A stretch of DNA of 64,000 nt from positions 248,001 to 312,000 of the forward strand of contig NZ_CP124681.1 of assembly GCF_029961765.1 (NCBI RefSeq). Reading direction: 5' to 3'. Each line of letters begins with the position of its first letter. The first letter of the stretch is position 1. Below are positions 8,574-18,833 of the stretch, piece by piece. The notes below the pieces were generated by a model. The model did no database searches. It saw only the letters and a list, made by a program, of their open reading frames with translations, and was not told the DNA's origin. A program made the position numbers and the translations under genes. This DNA is from Nocardioides sp. QY071. GTDB taxonomy: Bacteria; Actinomycetota; Actinomycetes; Propionibacteriales; Nocardioidaceae.

Positions 8574-8885
8574 TCAGCCCTCGTCGTCGGCGAGCTCGTT
8601 GCGCCGACGCTCTAGCTCGACCTGGTCGAGCTTGTCGGACAGCTCGGTGAGCCGCTTCTGCTCCTTGCGACGCCTCCAGCCCTGCTTGGCGCCTGCCTTC
8701 ATCATCCACAGGCCGGCCACGACGAGGAGGGTGGAGACGGCGCCCCACAGCACGAGGGTCCCGGGTGCGACGTCCCAGTTCATGATCTCGGCGGACCGGT
8801 GCTTGTAGTCGATGCTGGCGCCGAAGAAGCTGAGCACCAGCCCGATGACACCGACGACCAGGATGACCAGTCCGAGAAGCAGCAT
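8574..8885 (-). CDS. small two-helix membrane protein with charged C-terminal tail
   Basis: A 103-aa protein. Two hydrophobic segments (LLGLVILVVGVIGLVLSFFG near 3-22; TLVLWGAVSTLLVVAGLWMM near 44-63) are followed by a strongly charged, probably coiled-coil tail (KEQKRLTELSDKLDQVELE). It has no recognisable enzyme motif and the family is unknown to me, although small actinobacterial membrane proteins of this shape are common. It is convergent with the Tad operon, with a 20-nt gap. Confidence 0.65.
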   Translation of the reverse strand: MLLLGLVILVVGVIGLVLSFFGASIDYKHRSAEIMNWDVAPGTLVLWGAVSTLLVVAGLWMMKAGAKQGWRRRKEQKRLTELSDKLDQVELERRRNELADDEG

Positions 8886-8983
8886 GGCGGCAGGATAGTC
8901 CGGAGGAGTCGAGGGCGGACGTCGGCGCGCTGCCGGGCGGTCGCCCGAAGGCGGCCGCCCGGCAGGTGTCGGTCGGCGTCAGC

Positions 8984-11224
8984 TCACTCGCTCACGCCGG
9001 CGGTGAAGGCGCCGGACCCGGCGTACGCCTTGACGACGAGCCGGTAGGTGCCGGCGCTGTTGTCGTAGCTCAGGGACTCGTCGGGGCCGGAGCCGGTCGA
9101 GGAGGCCACGGTGATCCAGTACCCGGAGTAGGACCGCTGGAGGTAGAGGTCGAAGTCCGTTCCGGTCGGGCCGTCGAGGCAGGCCTTCAGCTGGCCGGCG
9201 TCGGAGTCGGTGAACGAGGCGAGGTTCTTCGACTGACCGGCGCTGAGGGTGCCGGAGTAGGCCAGTGCTCCGGTGCAGGTGCTGCCCCCGCCCCCGCTGG
9301 GGTTGACCGTCCAGGTGAAGGAGGCCGTGCCGGTCTTGCCGGCGGCGTCGGTCACCTTCGCGGTCACCGAGGACGAGCCCGCCGTGGTCGGGGTGCCGCT
9401 GATGACGCCGGCCGAGGTCGCGCTGAGCCCTGCAGGGAGACCGGTCACGGTCCAGGTGTACGGCGCCGTGCCACCCGTGGCGCGCAGGGTGAGCTGGGTG
9501 ATCGCGGTGCCCTGCGTGGCGGTCTGGTTGCCCGGGCTGCTGACGGTGGGGCTGCCCGCGGGCGGCGTCGCCGAACAGGCCTCCGTGCCGGCCGCCACCG
9601 CGATCGCCGAGAACGCGTTCGCGATGCCCTCGCAGATCGACGGGTCGTTCGGGTAGAGGTCCTTGGCCGACTTGATGGCGCCGTTGCGGGCGTCGGCGTA
9701 CCTGCTGTTGGAGGTCAGGTAGACGCTCAGCGTGCGGTACCAGATCTTCTCGGCCGCGTCCCGGCCCACGCCGGTGACGGTCGAGTTGTTGCAGGTCGGG
9801 CTGTTGTAGGACACCCCGTTGATGGTCTTGGCTCCCGATCCCTCCGAGGCCAGGTAGAACCAGTGGTTGAGCGGACCCGAGGAGTAGTGCGGGTCGAGGT
9901 TGCCCAGGGTGGAGGACCAGCAGTCGCGCGACTGGCCGTCCTTGGACGGCTTGTCCATGTACCGCAGCGGGGTGCCGTTGCCGCGCAGGTCGAGCTCCTC
10001 GCCGATCAGGTAGTCGGCGACGTCGTTGCTGTTGTTGGTGTGCCACTCGACGGCGGTTCCGAAGATGTCGGAGGTGGCCTCGTTCAGGCCACCGGCGTCG
10101 CCGGAGTAGACCAGTCCGGCGGTGTTCTCGGTGACGCCGTGGGACATCTCGTGGCCGGCGACGTCGAGCTCGACCAGCGGCGCCGCGTTGCCGGCACCGT
10201 CGCCGTACGACATCTGCTCGCCGTCCCAGAAGGCGTTCTGCATCGCGTTCGCGAAGTGCACCCGCGAGCGGGCGCCGCGGCCGTCGCCCCAGATGCCCGC
10301 CCGGCCCTGCACGTCGTTGTAGTAGTCGAAGGTCATCTCGGCGCCGTACTGCGCGTCGACCGCCGCCGAGGCCCGGTCGCTGGAGCTGCCGTTACCCCAG
10401 ATGTCGTCCGCGTCGACGAACACGTCGCCGGCTGGTCCCTGCCCGGTGTTGGGGTCGCCCTGGTTGTGTACGTCGGTGGCGTAGTTGCCGTGCTCGTCGC
10501 GGATCTCGTAGCCGCCGCCGGTGTGGGCCTGCGTGCCGATGTCGACCGTCCCGACGTAGATGCCGTGGCCCTCCCCGGTCTGGATCTCGTCGTATGACGT
10601 CAGCACCTTGCCCGAGTCGCCGTCGACGATCGTGTGCAGGCGAGAGGGCACGCCGTCGCCGCGCACGCCCTCGGTCAGCACGTCGTAGGCCAGCGTCCGC
10701 TCGCCGCGCACGGCGTAGACCACGACATCGCTGCTCTGGTCGTCCTTGGTCGCGTTCTGCGCCGCGAAGGCCTTGTTGGCCTTGGTGGTGGCCTTCTTGC
10801 GCGCGATGCCCGTTGTGATCGAGGGGACGGTGACCTTCTTGGCGTTCCAGGTCACCCCGACCTGCTTGCCGGAAGCGTTGAAGTGGACCACGAGGTCGCC
10901 GCCGAGGACCGGCAGTCCGCGGAAGGTGCGCTCGTACCTGACGTGCTTCGCGCCGGAGGGATCGCGGACGACGTCCTTGACGATCAGCTTCTGCTGACCG
11001 CCCAGGCCGATGGCCGACCGGACCGCACCGGCCTGCTTGCGCGCCTGCTTCAGGTCGCGGTCGCGGTTGCCTGCGGCCGCCGACGGTGTGGCCGACGGTG
11101 TGGCCGCCGACGGCGAGGCTGCCGTGGTGTGGGCAGTGGCGGCCGATGCGTCGGAGATCGCCGCGGCGAGTCCTGACGTGGCCAGCACCGCGGCGGCGAG
11201 ACCGCCGATGACGTGTCGATTCAT
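8984..11224 (-). CDS. secreted M4 (thermolysin-family) metalloprotease with Ig-like and pre-peptidase C-terminal domains
   Basis: A 746-aa exported preproenzyme. The signal peptide is near residues 1-29. An FTP/PepSY-type propeptide spans about 55-210. The M4 catalytic domain has H358-E359-M-S-H362, the third zinc ligand E382 (GGLNEATSD) and the catalytic His454 (SSGPLNHWF). A putative Ig-like domain (about 560-635) ends near GTASFTWTV. After a GGGGS linker comes a PPC domain (about 650-746). Extracellular protein degradation is the family role, with self-processing of the propeptide and usually of the C-terminal domains. The 174 nt upstream (11225-11398) separate it from the regulator gene on the same strand and should hold its promoter. 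Confidence 0.9.
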   Translation of the reverse strand: MNRHVIGGLAAAVLATSGLAAAISDASAATAHTTAASPSAATPSATPSAAAGNRDRDLKQARKQAGAVRSAIGLGGQQKLIVKDVVRDPSGAKHVRYERTFRGLPVLGGDLVVHFNASGKQVGVTWNAKKVTVPSITTGIARKKATTKANKAFAAQNATKDDQSSDVVVYAVRGERTLAYDVLTEGVRGDGVPSRLHTIVDGDSGKVLTSYDEIQTGEGHGIYVGTVDIGTQAHTGGGYEIRDEHGNYATDVHNQGDPNTGQGPAGDVFVDADDIWGNGSSSDRASAAVDAQYGAEMTFDYYNDVQGRAGIWGDGRGARSRVHFANAMQNAFWDGEQMSYGDGAGNAAPLVELDVAGHEMSHGVTENTAGLVYSGDAGGLNEATSDIFGTAVEWHTNNSNDVADYLIGEELDLRGNGTPLRYMDKPSKDGQSRDCWSSTLGNLDPHYSSGPLNHWFYLASEGSGAKTINGVSYNSPTCNNSTVTGVGRDAAEKIWYRTLSVYLTSNSRYADARNGAIKSAKDLYPNDPSICEGIANAFSAIAVAAGTEACSATPPAGSPTVSSPGNQTATQGTAITQLTLRATGGTAPYTWTVTGLPAGLSATSAGVISGTPTTAGSSSVTAKVTDAAGKTGTASFTWTVNPSGGGGSTCTGALAYSGTLSAGQSKNLASFTDSDAGQLKACLDGPTGTDFDLYLQRSYSGYWITVASSTGSGPDESLSYDNSAGTYRLVVKAYAGSGAFTAGVSE

Positions 11225-11398
11225 GCTGTGTGCTCCCGAGTTCGACAGACCCTGACCGGGTCCCGATCCCCTCCCGGACGAGAGGGACGGTGAGCAGATT
11301 CACAGCGTCCGAGAACGACGGTCAATCACTTCGCGGTGGCCGGAAACGGGCGCTGTCCGGAACTGGACAGGCGACCGGGCCGATCGCAGCCGGGCCGA

Positions 11399-12385
11399 TC
11401 AGAGCCAGCCGTTGCGTGCGGCCTGCACCCCGAGCTGGAACCGGCTGGCCGCGCCGAGCACCTCCTGCAGGTGGGCCAGGCGCCGGCGTACGGTGCGGTC
11501 GCTGACGCCGAGCTCACGAGCGATCGCATCGTCGGTCAGGCCCGCGGCCAGCAGGGTCAGCAGGGAGCGGTAGGCCTCGACCGGTTCCTCGGTGTCGAGG
11601 CCGTGGGGGTGGACGGTCAGCGGCGACGACTGGCGCCAGTAGGACCAGAAGATCGACGACAGCACCTCCAGCAGGCTGGACGGGTGGACGACGAGCATGT
11701 CGCGCCGCCGGTCGCCCAGCCGTGGCAGGGTGACCAGCCCCAGGTGGTCGTCGGCGATCGTCAGGTTGACCGGGACCTCCGGGAACAGCCGCGCCTCCTC
11801 ACCGGCATCGATGCACGAGCGGACCACGCTGATCGCGACCGGGTGCTGCACGATCGCCGCCCCGTAGACGATCTTGTAGCTGACGCCGCGCGCGATCGAC
11901 TCGTAGAACCCGGCCATGGCGGTCGGCTCCGGCCGCACGCGCTCGTCGCCCACCGGCCCGATCGAGAGGGCACGAACCTCCCGGGTGGCGCCGGCGATCA
12001 ACGCGTCCTGGGCGGCGTCGCAGGCCGCGTCCGACTGGAGGACCTGGAGATAGCTGGCGTCGTCGTGGTGTTGCCGCCACAGCTCGGACAGCGTCTGCGC
12101 CATCTGGTGGGCGCGGGCCGCCTCGGCGGCGCGCTCGGTCGCCAGCAGGTCGAGCACGGGGTACGGCGGGCGTGCCACCGCGTGGTCCCGGTCCCGCTCG
12201 GCGAGGCCGATCAGCTCGAGCTCGTCCAGGGTGACCTCGACCTCGAAGGCCGGGAGTCCGACGCGGGCGCTGAGCGTCTCGACGGTGGTCGGCCCCCCGG
12301 CGACCAGGTTGCGGTAGAGGTCTTCTGCCTGCATCGACATGCGGCGAGCGGCAGGCGCGGGCCTGGGCAGGTCAGCGGTCGTCAC
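11399..12385 (-). CDS. TrmB/LuxR-type transcriptional regulator
   Basis: A 328-aa protein with a GTG start. An N-terminal winged-helix segment (AEDLYRNLVAGGPTTVETLS through LDELELIGLAER) resembles TrmB. A central effector-binding region (about 100-250) resembles a phospholipase D-like fold seen in such regulators. A C-terminal LuxR HTH reads LAAGLTDDAIARELGVSDRT with VRRRLAHL. This architecture is common in Nocardioidaceae and Streptomyces next to exported enzymes (from memory). It lies directly upstream of the M4 protease gene on the same strand and is a plausible regulator of it. An internal ATG at M16 or M18 is an alternative start. Confidence 0.8.
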   Translation of the reverse strand: MTTADLPRPAPAARRMSMQAEDLYRNLVAGGPTTVETLSARVGLPAFEVEVTLDELELIGLAERDRDHAVARPPYPVLDLLATERAAEAARAHQMAQTLSELWRQHHDDASYLQVLQSDAACDAAQDALIAGATREVRALSIGPVGDERVRPEPTAMAGFYESIARGVSYKIVYGAAIVQHPVAISVVRSCIDAGEEARLFPEVPVNLTIADDHLGLVTLPRLGDRRRDMLVVHPSSLLEVLSSIFWSYWRQSSPLTVHPHGLDTEEPVEAYRSLLTLLAAGLTDDAIARELGVSDRTVRRRLAHLQEVLGAASRFQLGVQAARNGWL

Positions 12386-12456
12386 GAATCGCCCCCGATG
12401 GCAGTCGCAGCGATGATCTGGTCAGCGAGCCACACTACTGATCATCCGGCGTCAGG

Positions 12457-14829
12457 TCACCGGGTGTCGGCGTCAGGTGCCTCGCGGAGCAGCACGTCGA
12501 GCAGGGCGACGGCGCCGGCCTTGTCGAGCGGGTCGTTGCCGTTGCCGCACTTCGGCGACTGGATGCACGACGGGCAGCCGGTGGCGCACTCGCAGGCCGC
12601 GATCGTCGCCCGGGTGGCCCGCAGCCAGGCCGCGGCGGTGCGGTACCCGCGCTCGGCGAAGCCCGCCCCACCCGGGTGGCCGTCGTGGACGAACACGGTG
12701 AGCACGCCGGTGTCAGGGTGCCGGGCGGTGGACACGCCGCCGATGTCCCAGCGGTCGCAGGTCGCGAACAGGGGAAGCAGGCCGATCGAGCAGTGCTCGG
12801 CGGCGTGGGCCGCGCCGGGCAGGTCCGCGGGCACCAGCCCGGCGCCGGTCAGGAGGTCGCGGACGACGTCGTCCGGCACCGTCCACCAGACCGCTGCGGT
12901 CGACAGGGTCCGCGCCGGCAGGTCGAGCGGCTTCTCGTCGATCACCTCTCCGGTGCGGGTGCGCCGACGGAGGTACGACGTGACCCGGCTGGTCACCTCG
13001 ACCGTCCCGAACGAGACCCGGCACGGTCCCCAGTCGGCGTGCTCGCGCTCCGCGACGATCTCGATGTCGGTGACGTCGCGGGCGGTCGTGGTGTGGTCGA
13101 CGTCGGCACGGCGCAGGGTGGCGACGTGCTCCTCGAGGTCGAGCGACTCGACGAGCCAGGTCTCGCCGCGGTGCAGGTAGACCGCGCCCTCGTGGGCGGT
13201 GCTGTGGGCGCGGGCGCCGTCGACGGTGCCGACCACGCGGCCGGTCACCGCCTCGACGAGCTGCACCTGGGCGCCGCCGGTGGATCGGATGTCGGCGAGG
13301 TCGGCGGCGCGGGCGCGGTCGGTCCAGTACCAGCCGGCCGCCCGGCGGCGCAGCAGCCCGCGCTCGACGAGCGAGCCGAGCACCTCCCGCATCCGGGGCC
13401 CGAACAGCGCCGCGTCCGCGACGGTGACCGGGCTCTCCTGGGCGGCGGCGCACAGGTGCGGCCCCAGGATGTAGGGGTTGTCGGTGTCGAAGACGGTGCC
13501 CTCGACCGGCCGGCCGAGCAGCGCCTCGGGATGGTGGACGAGGTAGGTGTCGAGCGGGTCGTCGCGCGCCACGAACAGCCCGAGCGCCCCGCCGCCGTCT
13601 CGTCCCGCGCGGCCGACCTGTTGCCAGAACGCGGCCCGGGTGCCGGGGTACCCGGTCACCACGACCGCGTCGAGGCCGCTGATGTCGATGCCGAGCTCGA
13701 GCGCGTTGGTGGCAGCCATGCCGAGCAGCCGCCCGCTGCGCAGGTCCTGCTCGAGGGCGCGGCGCTCCTCGGGCAGGTAGCCGCCGCGGTAGGAGTCGAC
13801 ACGCCCGGCCAGGGACGGATCCACCTCCTCGACCAGCTCGGCCGCCCGGCGGGCCACGGTCTCGACGCCGTGCCGGGAGCGCACGAACGCCAGGGTGCGG
13901 ACGTCCTCGACCACGAGGTCGGCGAGCAGGTCGGCGGTCTCGGCGGTGGCCGGTCGGCGTACGGGCGCGCCGTTCTCGCCCTGGTACGACGTCAACGGCG
14001 GCTCCCACAGCCCGAGGGCCAGGGCACCGCGGGGCGAGCCGTCCTCGGTCACCGCGGTCACGTCGAGCCCGGTCATCCGGCGCGCCGTCACGTCGGGGTC
14101 GGCGACCGTGGCGGACGCCAGCACGAACACCGGCGACGCGCCGTGGAGCTCGCAGATCCGCCGGAGCCGGCGCACGACCTGGGCGACGTGGGCGCCGAAC
14201 ACGCCGCGGTAGTGGTGGCACTCGTCGATCACGACGTAGCGCAACGACCGGAAGAACGAGGTCCACCGCTCATGGCCGGGTAGCAGGGAGCGGTGCAGCA
14301 TGTCGGGGTTCGAGAGGACGTACTCCGCGTGGTCGCGGGTCCACTCCCGCTCCTCGGCGGTGCTGTCGCCGTCGTGGGTCGCCACCCTCACGTCGAGCCC
14401 GAGGTCGCGGATCGCCGTCCACTGGTCGTGGGCCAGCGCCTTGGTGGGGGCGAGGTAGAGCACCGACGCGCCGCGCTGCCCGCGGGGGCCGCGGGCGGCG
14501 CGGATGTCGGAGAGCGCGGGCAGGAGGTACGCCAGCGACTTCCCGGACGCCGTACCGGTCGCCAGGACGACGTGCTCGCCCCGGTGGGCCGCCTCGGCCG
14601 CCGCCACCTGGTGCTGCCAGGGACGCCCGACCCCGCGAGCGGCGTACGCCGTGACCACCGCAGGATCGGCCCACGCCGGCCAGTCCGTGAGGGCCGCGGG
14701 CCGCGCCGCAACTCGTTGGCGGTGGGTCAGCCGGTCCGCCCGCGAGGGCAGCGCGACCAGCCGGTCGAGCAGGGCCTCGGGGTCGCGTCGCCGGGCCGGG
14801 GCGACGTCGAGATCGGGCTGGGCACTCAC
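12457..14829 (-). CDS. DEAH/DEAD-box helicase with C-terminal DUF1998 (Cys-rich) domain
   Basis: A 790-aa superfamily 2 helicase of the helicase/secretion-neighbourhood group. The N-terminus has the Q-region [11 protein letters not shown], motif [16 protein letters not shown], motif [10 protein letters not shown] and motif III ASATV. The second RecA domain has [11 protein letters not shown] and VGRAGRDG. The C-terminal part has the DUF1998-type cluster [20 protein letters not shown], four cysteines typical of a metal-binding site in Hrq1/YprA-like helicases. It probably unwinds DNA in repair. The GTG start ([11 protein letters not shown]) fits the family length of about 770-800. It is divergent from the BldG-like gene, with 135 nt between. 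Confidence 0.9.
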   Translation of the reverse strand: MSAQPDLDVAPARRRDPEALLDRLVALPSRADRLTHRQRVAARPAALTDWPAWADPAVVTAYAARGVGRPWQHQVAAAEAAHRGEHVVLATGTASGKSLAYLLPALSDIRAARGPRGQRGASVLYLAPTKALAHDQWTAIRDLGLDVRVATHDGDSTAEEREWTRDHAEYVLSNPDMLHRSLLPGHERWTSFFRSLRYVVIDECHHYRGVFGAHVAQVVRRLRRICELHGASPVFVLASATVADPDVTARRMTGLDVTAVTEDGSPRGALALGLWEPPLTSYQGENGAPVRRPATAETADLLADLVVEDVRTLAFVRSRHGVETVARRAAELVEEVDPSLAGRVDSYRGGYLPEERRALEQDLRSGRLLGMAATNALELGIDISGLDAVVVTGYPGTRAAFWQQVGRAGRDGGGALGLFVARDDPLDTYLVHHPEALLGRPVEGTVFDTDNPYILGPHLCAAAQESPVTVADAALFGPRMREVLGSLVERGLLRRRAAGWYWTDRARAADLADIRSTGGAQVQLVEAVTGRVVGTVDGARAHSTAHEGAVYLHRGETWLVESLDLEEHVATLRRADVDHTTTARDVTDIEIVAEREHADWGPCRVSFGTVEVTSRVTSYLRRRTRTGEVIDEKPLDLPARTLSTAAVWWTVPDDVVRDLLTGAGLVPADLPGAAHAAEHCSIGLLPLFATCDRWDIGGVSTARHPDTGVLTVFVHDGHPGGAGFAERGYRTAAAWLRATRATIAACECATGCPSCIQSPKCGNGNDPLDKAGAVALLDVLLREAPDADTR

Positions 14830-14964
14830 CCTCCGATTGTCCCCCGGACCCCCGACACGAGCCGAAGGCATACCGACAGGATGTCCGCTCCTTGCGCGTG
14901 CGCGCGCTCGGCATGGTTTGATAAGTGCCACCAGACGGAGAACTGCTATCCCGGGGTGAGGGTC

Positions 14965-15297
14965 GTGAATCTGACACTGTCGACGCGCGAGGTCGGTGGG
15001 CGCACCGTCGTTGCCGTGGGTGGCGAGATCGACGTCTACACCGCCCCCAAGCTCCGCGACACCATCACCGAGCTCGTCGCCGGCGGCACGTACGACATCG
15101 TCGTCGACATGCAGGCGGTCGAGTTCCTCGACTCCACGGGCCTCGGCGTCCTGGTCGGCGGCCTGAAGAAGGTCCGCGCCCACGACGGCTCCCTCGAGCT
15201 GGTCTGCAACGCCGACCGGCTGCTCAAGATCTTCAAGATCACCGGCCTGGCCAAGGTCTTCGTCATCCACGACTCGGCAGACGCCGCCCTCGCCTGA
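14965..15297 (+). CDS. BldG/SpoIIAA-like anti-sigma factor antagonist (STAS domain)
   Basis: A 110-aa single STAS domain starting at GTG 14965 ([12 protein letters not shown]); GTG 14956 is an alternative. The core [14 protein letters not shown] and the phosphorylation-site motif [20 protein letters not shown] match BldG and RsbV, where the Ser is phosphorylated by a partner anti-sigma kinase. Dephosphorylated antagonist would sequester that kinase and free a sigma factor. BldG genes neighbour the same helicase in Streptomyces, supporting orthology. No kinase partner gene is adjacent here. The upstream tttgataagt may be part of a -10 region. Confidence 0.9.
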   Translation: MNLTLSTREVGGRTVVAVGGEIDVYTAPKLRDTITELVAGGTYDIVVDMQAVEFLDSTGLGVLVGGLKKVRAHDGSLELVCNADRLLKIFKITGLAKVFVIHDSADAALA

Positions 15298-15624
15298 GTC
15301 GGGTTTCGGCGCTGGGCTGATGCGCTGCGTGAGCGACTCACGGTGTTTGTTTGGCGCTCGCTTCGCTCGCGCATGTCGCGCCGCCTTCTGACGCCGTTTC
15401 TTCCTCCCCCGCGCGCTTCCTCGTTCCTCGGTCGCGCGCTCCTCCGTGCAGAAACGGCGGGCGGCGCGACGGAACCCCCGTCAGCGGCCCGTCGCTCGTA
15501 GTCCATCGCTGTGACGCGCGTCACAACCTCCATGTGTTCTGCGCCACACTCTGCGTAGACTCCGGGCACGATCTCAGACCTGGCCCCCGTGGCCGACCCT
15601 GAACCCCCCGCAGGAGGCAGTCGT
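15298..15624. repeat. 327-nt intergenic region with long inverted repeat and hppA promoter elements
   Basis: No gene is evident. The first half contains an inverted repeat: 15376-15385 (tcgcgccgcc) and 15392-15401 (cgccgtttct) pair with 15450-15459 (agaaacggcg) and 15460-15469 (ggcggcgcga), leaving a 6-nt bulge on one side. The 48-nt loop is rich in gcgcgc and cttcctcg-type repeats. It may terminate bldG-like transcription. The second half contains the Crp-type palindrome at 15510-15525 and a possible -10 (tagact, 15556-15561). Confidence 0.5.
15510..15525. promoter_or_regulatory. Crp/GlxR-type operator upstream of hppA
   Basis: TGTGACGCGCGTCACA is a perfect 16-bp palindrome matching the Crp-family consensus TGTGA-N6-TCACA at all ten defined bases. 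It lies 100 nt before the hppA start, just upstream of the likely promoter. Actinobacterial Crp-type regulators (GlxR, Cmr) use this consensus. Control of hppA by such a protein is inference. Confidence 0.6.
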
Positions 15625-17937
15625 ATGCCCCATCCGTTCGTCGTCCCGCAGGTAGCAGATGTCGACGTCACCGGGGGCGATCTCGCCCTCGTGGCGATCG
15701 TCGCCGCGATCGCTCTCGGCTCGCTGGGCATGGCCGTGCTGTTCAGATCGGAGGTCCTCCGCGCCGGCGAGGGCACCCCGAACATGCAGCGGATCGCCCA
15801 GGCCGTCCAGGAGGGGGCGAACGCCTACCTCACCCGCCAGTTCCGGACCCTGACGATCTTCGCGGCCATCGCGTTCGTCGTCCTGCTCGCGCTCCCGGCC
15901 CATACGGCCGACGGCGCGACCGGGCTCCAGTCGGAGTGGGCGGTCCGGATCTCCCGGTCGATCTTCTTCCTGGTCGGAGCCGGGTTCTCGGGGGCGGTGG
16001 GCTACCTCGGCATGTCGCTGGCGGTGCGCGCCAACCTCCGGGTCGCGGCGGCGGCCAACGAGCAGGGACGCGACCCGGCGATGAACATCGGGTTCCGCAC
16101 GGGTGCCTTCGTCGGCATGTTCACGGTGGGCCTGGGCCTGCTCGGCGCGAGCGTCGTGGTGATTGTCTTCCAGGAGACGGCGCCCAACGTGCTCGAGGGC
16201 TTCGGGTTCGGCGCCGCGCTGCTCGCGATGTTCATGCGCGTCGGCGGCGGCATCTTCACGAAGGCGGCCGACGTCGGCGCCGACCTGGTCGGCAAGGTCG
16301 AGCAGAACATCCCCGAGGACGACCCGCGCAACGCGGCGACGATCGCCGACAACGTGGGCGACAACGTCGGTGACTGCGCCGGCATGGCGGCCGACCTGTT
16401 CGAGTCGTACGCCGTCACCCTGGTCGCGGCACTCATCCTCGGTTCGCAGGCGTTCGGCGACAAGGGCCTGGTGTTCCCGCTGATCGTCCCGGCGATCGGC
16501 GCCCTGTCCGCGATCGCGGGCGTCTACCTCACCAAGCCGCGCGCCGGCGAGAGCGGGCTGAAGACCATCAACCGGGCCTTCTACATGTCGGCCGCGTTCG
16601 GGGCGGTCGCGAGCGCGATCGCTGCGTTCGTCTACCTGCCGGGTGAGTGGAGCGAGCTGGGGTCCGGAGCCTCGGCCGACCTGTCGCCTCCGGTGTTCGC
16701 GGCCGGCGCTGTCGCGATCGGCATCGTGCTGGCGGCCGCGATCCTCGCGCTCACGGGCTACTTCACCGGAACGGAGCACCGGCCGGTCAAGGACGTCGCC
16801 CGGACCTCGCTGACCGGCCATGCCACGGTCATCCTGTCCGGCCTCTCGGTCGGCTTCGAGTCCGCGGTCTACACGGCGATGGTCATCGGCGCCGCGGTCT
16901 TCGGGGCCGCGCTGCTGGCGGGCGGCTCGACGGGTCTCGCCCTGTTCGCGGTCGCCCTGGCCGGCTGCGGCCTGCTGACGACGGTCGGCGTCATCGTCGC
17001 GATGGACACCTTCGGGCCGGTCTCCGACAACGCGCAGGGCATCGCGGAGATGTCGGGGGACGTCAGCGAGAACGGCGCGCAGATCCTCACCGAGCTGGAC
17101 GCGGTCGGCAACACCACCAAGGCGATCACCAAGGGCATCGCGATCGCCACCGCCGTGCTCGCCGCGAGCGCACTGTTCGCGTCGTACACGCAGAGCGCCT
17201 ACGACGAGGTGGGCCCAGCGCTCGACAAGGAGTTCCTCGTCTACGACGCGAAGCTGATCGTCGGCGCGCTCCTCGGCGCCTGTGCCGTGTTCCTCTTCTC
17301 CGGCCTGGCGATCAACGCCGTCGGCCGGGCGGCGGGCGCCGTGGTGATGGAGGTGCGACGCCAGTTCCGCGACATCGCCGGGATCATGGAGGGCACCGCC
17401 CGCCCGGAGTACGGCCGGGTCGTCGACATCGTCACCCGAGACTCGCTGCGCGAGCTGGCCACGCCGGGGATCCTGGCGATCCTCGCCCCGGTGGCGGTGG
17501 GCTTCGGTCTGGGGGTCGGTCCGCTGGCCGGCTTCCTGGTCGGTGCGATCGCGACCGGCACCCTGATGGCGGTGTTCCTCGCCAACGCAGGTGGCGCCTG
17601 GGACAACGCGAAGAAGCTGGTCGAGGACGGGCACCACGGCGGCAAGGGGTCCGAGGCACACGCCGCGACCGTCACCGGCGACACCGTGGGCGACCCGTTC
17701 AAGGACACCGCGGGCCCGTCGATCAACCCGCTGCTCAAGGTGATGAACCTGGTGTCGCTGCTGATCGTCGGCGCGGTCGTCAGCCTGTCCTACGGCGAGA
17801 ACGAGAACGACGTCGTGCGGATCCTCATCGCGGTGGCTGCCGCTGCCGGGATCTTCGCCGCGGTGTTCGTGTCCAAGCAGCGGGTCTCGACGATCGGGGA
17901 CGACGCACCGGAGCCGGCGAACGCCGAGTCCGCCTGA
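15625..17937 (+). CDS. hppA: membrane-bound proton-translocating pyrophosphatase, K+-independent type
   Basis: A 770-aa polytopic membrane protein with about 16 predicted helices. It couples pyrophosphate hydrolysis to H+ export. Signature segments include FTKAADVGADLVGKVE, DNVGDNVGDCAGMAADLFE, SENGAQILTELD and GGAWDNAKKLVE, carrying the Asp residues that bind Mg-PPi. GNTTKAITKG carries Lys at position 499, the residue that distinguishes K+-independent H+-PPases from the Ala-containing K+-dependent class. ATG at 15625 follows AGGAGGCAG. The next gene starts 2 nt after its stop. It would recover energy from biosynthetic PPi. Confidence 0.95.
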   Translation: MPHPFVVPQVADVDVTGGDLALVAIVAAIALGSLGMAVLFRSEVLRAGEGTPNMQRIAQAVQEGANAYLTRQFRTLTIFAAIAFVVLLALPAHTADGATGLQSEWAVRISRSIFFLVGAGFSGAVGYLGMSLAVRANLRVAAAANEQGRDPAMNIGFRTGAFVGMFTVGLGLLGASVVVIVFQETAPNVLEGFGFGAALLAMFMRVGGGIFTKAADVGADLVGKVEQNIPEDDPRNAATIADNVGDNVGDCAGMAADLFESYAVTLVAALILGSQAFGDKGLVFPLIVPAIGALSAIAGVYLTKPRAGESGLKTINRAFYMSAAFGAVASAIAAFVYLPGEWSELGSGASADLSPPVFAAGAVAIGIVLAAAILALTGYFTGTEHRPVKDVARTSLTGHATVILSGLSVGFESAVYTAMVIGAAVFGAALLAGGSTGLALFAVALAGCGLLTTVGVIVAMDTFGPVSDNAQGIAEMSGDVSENGAQILTELDAVGNTTKAITKGIAIATAVLAASALFASYTQSAYDEVGPALDKEFLVYDAKLIVGALLGACAVFLFSGLAINAVGRAAGAVVMEVRRQFRDIAGIMEGTARPEYGRVVDIVTRDSLRELATPGILAILAPVAVGFGLGVGPLAGFLVGAIATGTLMAVFLANAGGAWDNAKKLVEDGHHGGKGSEAHAATVTGDTVGDPFKDTAGPSINPLLKVMNLVSLLIVGAVVSLSYGENENDVVRILIAVAAAAGIFAAVFVSKQRVSTIGDDAPEPANAESA

Positions 17938-17939
17938 TC

Positions 17940-18710
17940 GTGGGCCGTCTGCTGGCCGCGCTGGCGGCGACCCTCGTGGTCGTCGCCGGCGCGGCCGTCG
18001 TCGTCCCGGCCCACGCGGCGACCACCCGAGTGACCGCATCGGCGTACGTCGAGACCTCCGTCGTCATCGGTACGTCGGCCCGCGGCCGCCCGATCCGCGC
18101 GTACTACCGCGGCGAGGAGGGCGCGCCGTACGTCCTGCTCGTGCTCGGCCAGATGCACGGTGACGAGAAGGACGGCATCGCCACCGCCCGCTGGATCCGC
18201 GACCACGCCCACCCGCGCCCCGGCACCGGCGTCTGGGTGGTGCCGACGCTGAACCCGGACGGCAACGCCCGCGGCACCCGCACCAACGGCCGCGGCGTCG
18301 ACCTCAACCGCAACTGGCCCACCAGCGGCTGGTCGGGTGCGGGGCGCGGATCCCGCTACTGGGGCGGTCCGCGGCCCGGAAGCGAGCCCGAGACCAAGGC
18401 GATGATCGCCTTCCTGACCCAGGTCCGGCCCGACCGGATCGCCTCGATCCACCAGCCCCTGCGGGCGATCGGCCGCGGCGGGCACGGGAAGTGGGAGAAG
18501 CGGCTGGCCCGGTTCCTCCACCTGCCGCGCCGCCACCTCGGCGTCGGCAACCCGTCCGGGACCGACTCCCCGACGCTCACCGCCTGGTACGACACCGCCC
18601 TCGGCGAGCACGGCGCCGCCACCACGATCGAGTACGGCGCCCGCACCAGCCACCGCTACCGCACCAAGGTCGCCGGCCGCGGCATCCTGCGCGCCGCCCG
18701 CATCCACTGA
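17940..18710 (+). CDS. exported M14-family zinc carboxypeptidase / murein amidase-like protein
   Basis: A 256-aa protein with a GTG start 2 nt after the hppA stop. A signal peptide (LLAALAATLVVVAGAAVVVPAHA) is followed by a short M14-type domain: QMHGDEKDG gives the HxxE zinc motif, LNRNWP is the substrate Arg loop, SIHQP carries the third zinc His and TTIEYG the catalytic Glu. The domain resembles small murein peptide amidase or DUF2817-like members rather than pancreatic-type carboxypeptidases. A role in trimming peptidoglycan peptides or extracellular peptides is inferred. The 123 nt that follow (18711-18833) include a T-run but no clear hairpin. Confidence 0.8.
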   Translation: MGRLLAALAATLVVVAGAAVVVPAHAATTRVTASAYVETSVVIGTSARGRPIRAYYRGEEGAPYVLLVLGQMHGDEKDGIATARWIRDHAHPRPGTGVWVVPTLNPDGNARGTRTNGRGVDLNRNWPTSGWSGAGRGSRYWGGPRPGSEPETKAMIAFLTQVRPDRIASIHQPLRAIGRGGHGKWEKRLARFLHLPRRHLGVGNPSGTDSPTLTAWYDTALGEHGAATTIEYGARTSHRYRTKVAGRGILRAARIH

Positions 18711-18833
18711 CACGCTCACTGTCGCCCGATTTTTGGTGAGGGGTGGTTTGGTGAGGGTTGGGTCGGGTAGGAGCCGCGCCCGATTGTCTTCCCGGGCGCT
18801 GGCAGGGCCTGCGCCCTCCCCCTGAGGAGCGCG

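Noticed and set aside
8966..10597. Long open frame opposite the M4 protease gene
   Set aside because: It is an antisense shadow of a GC-rich gene; it encodes low-complexity Gly/Val/Arg sequence with no family motif, whereas the minus strand shows intact protease motifs.
12676..14283. Long open frame opposite the helicase gene
   Set aside because: Same reason: third-position GC bias creates the frame; helicase motifs on the other strand are complete.
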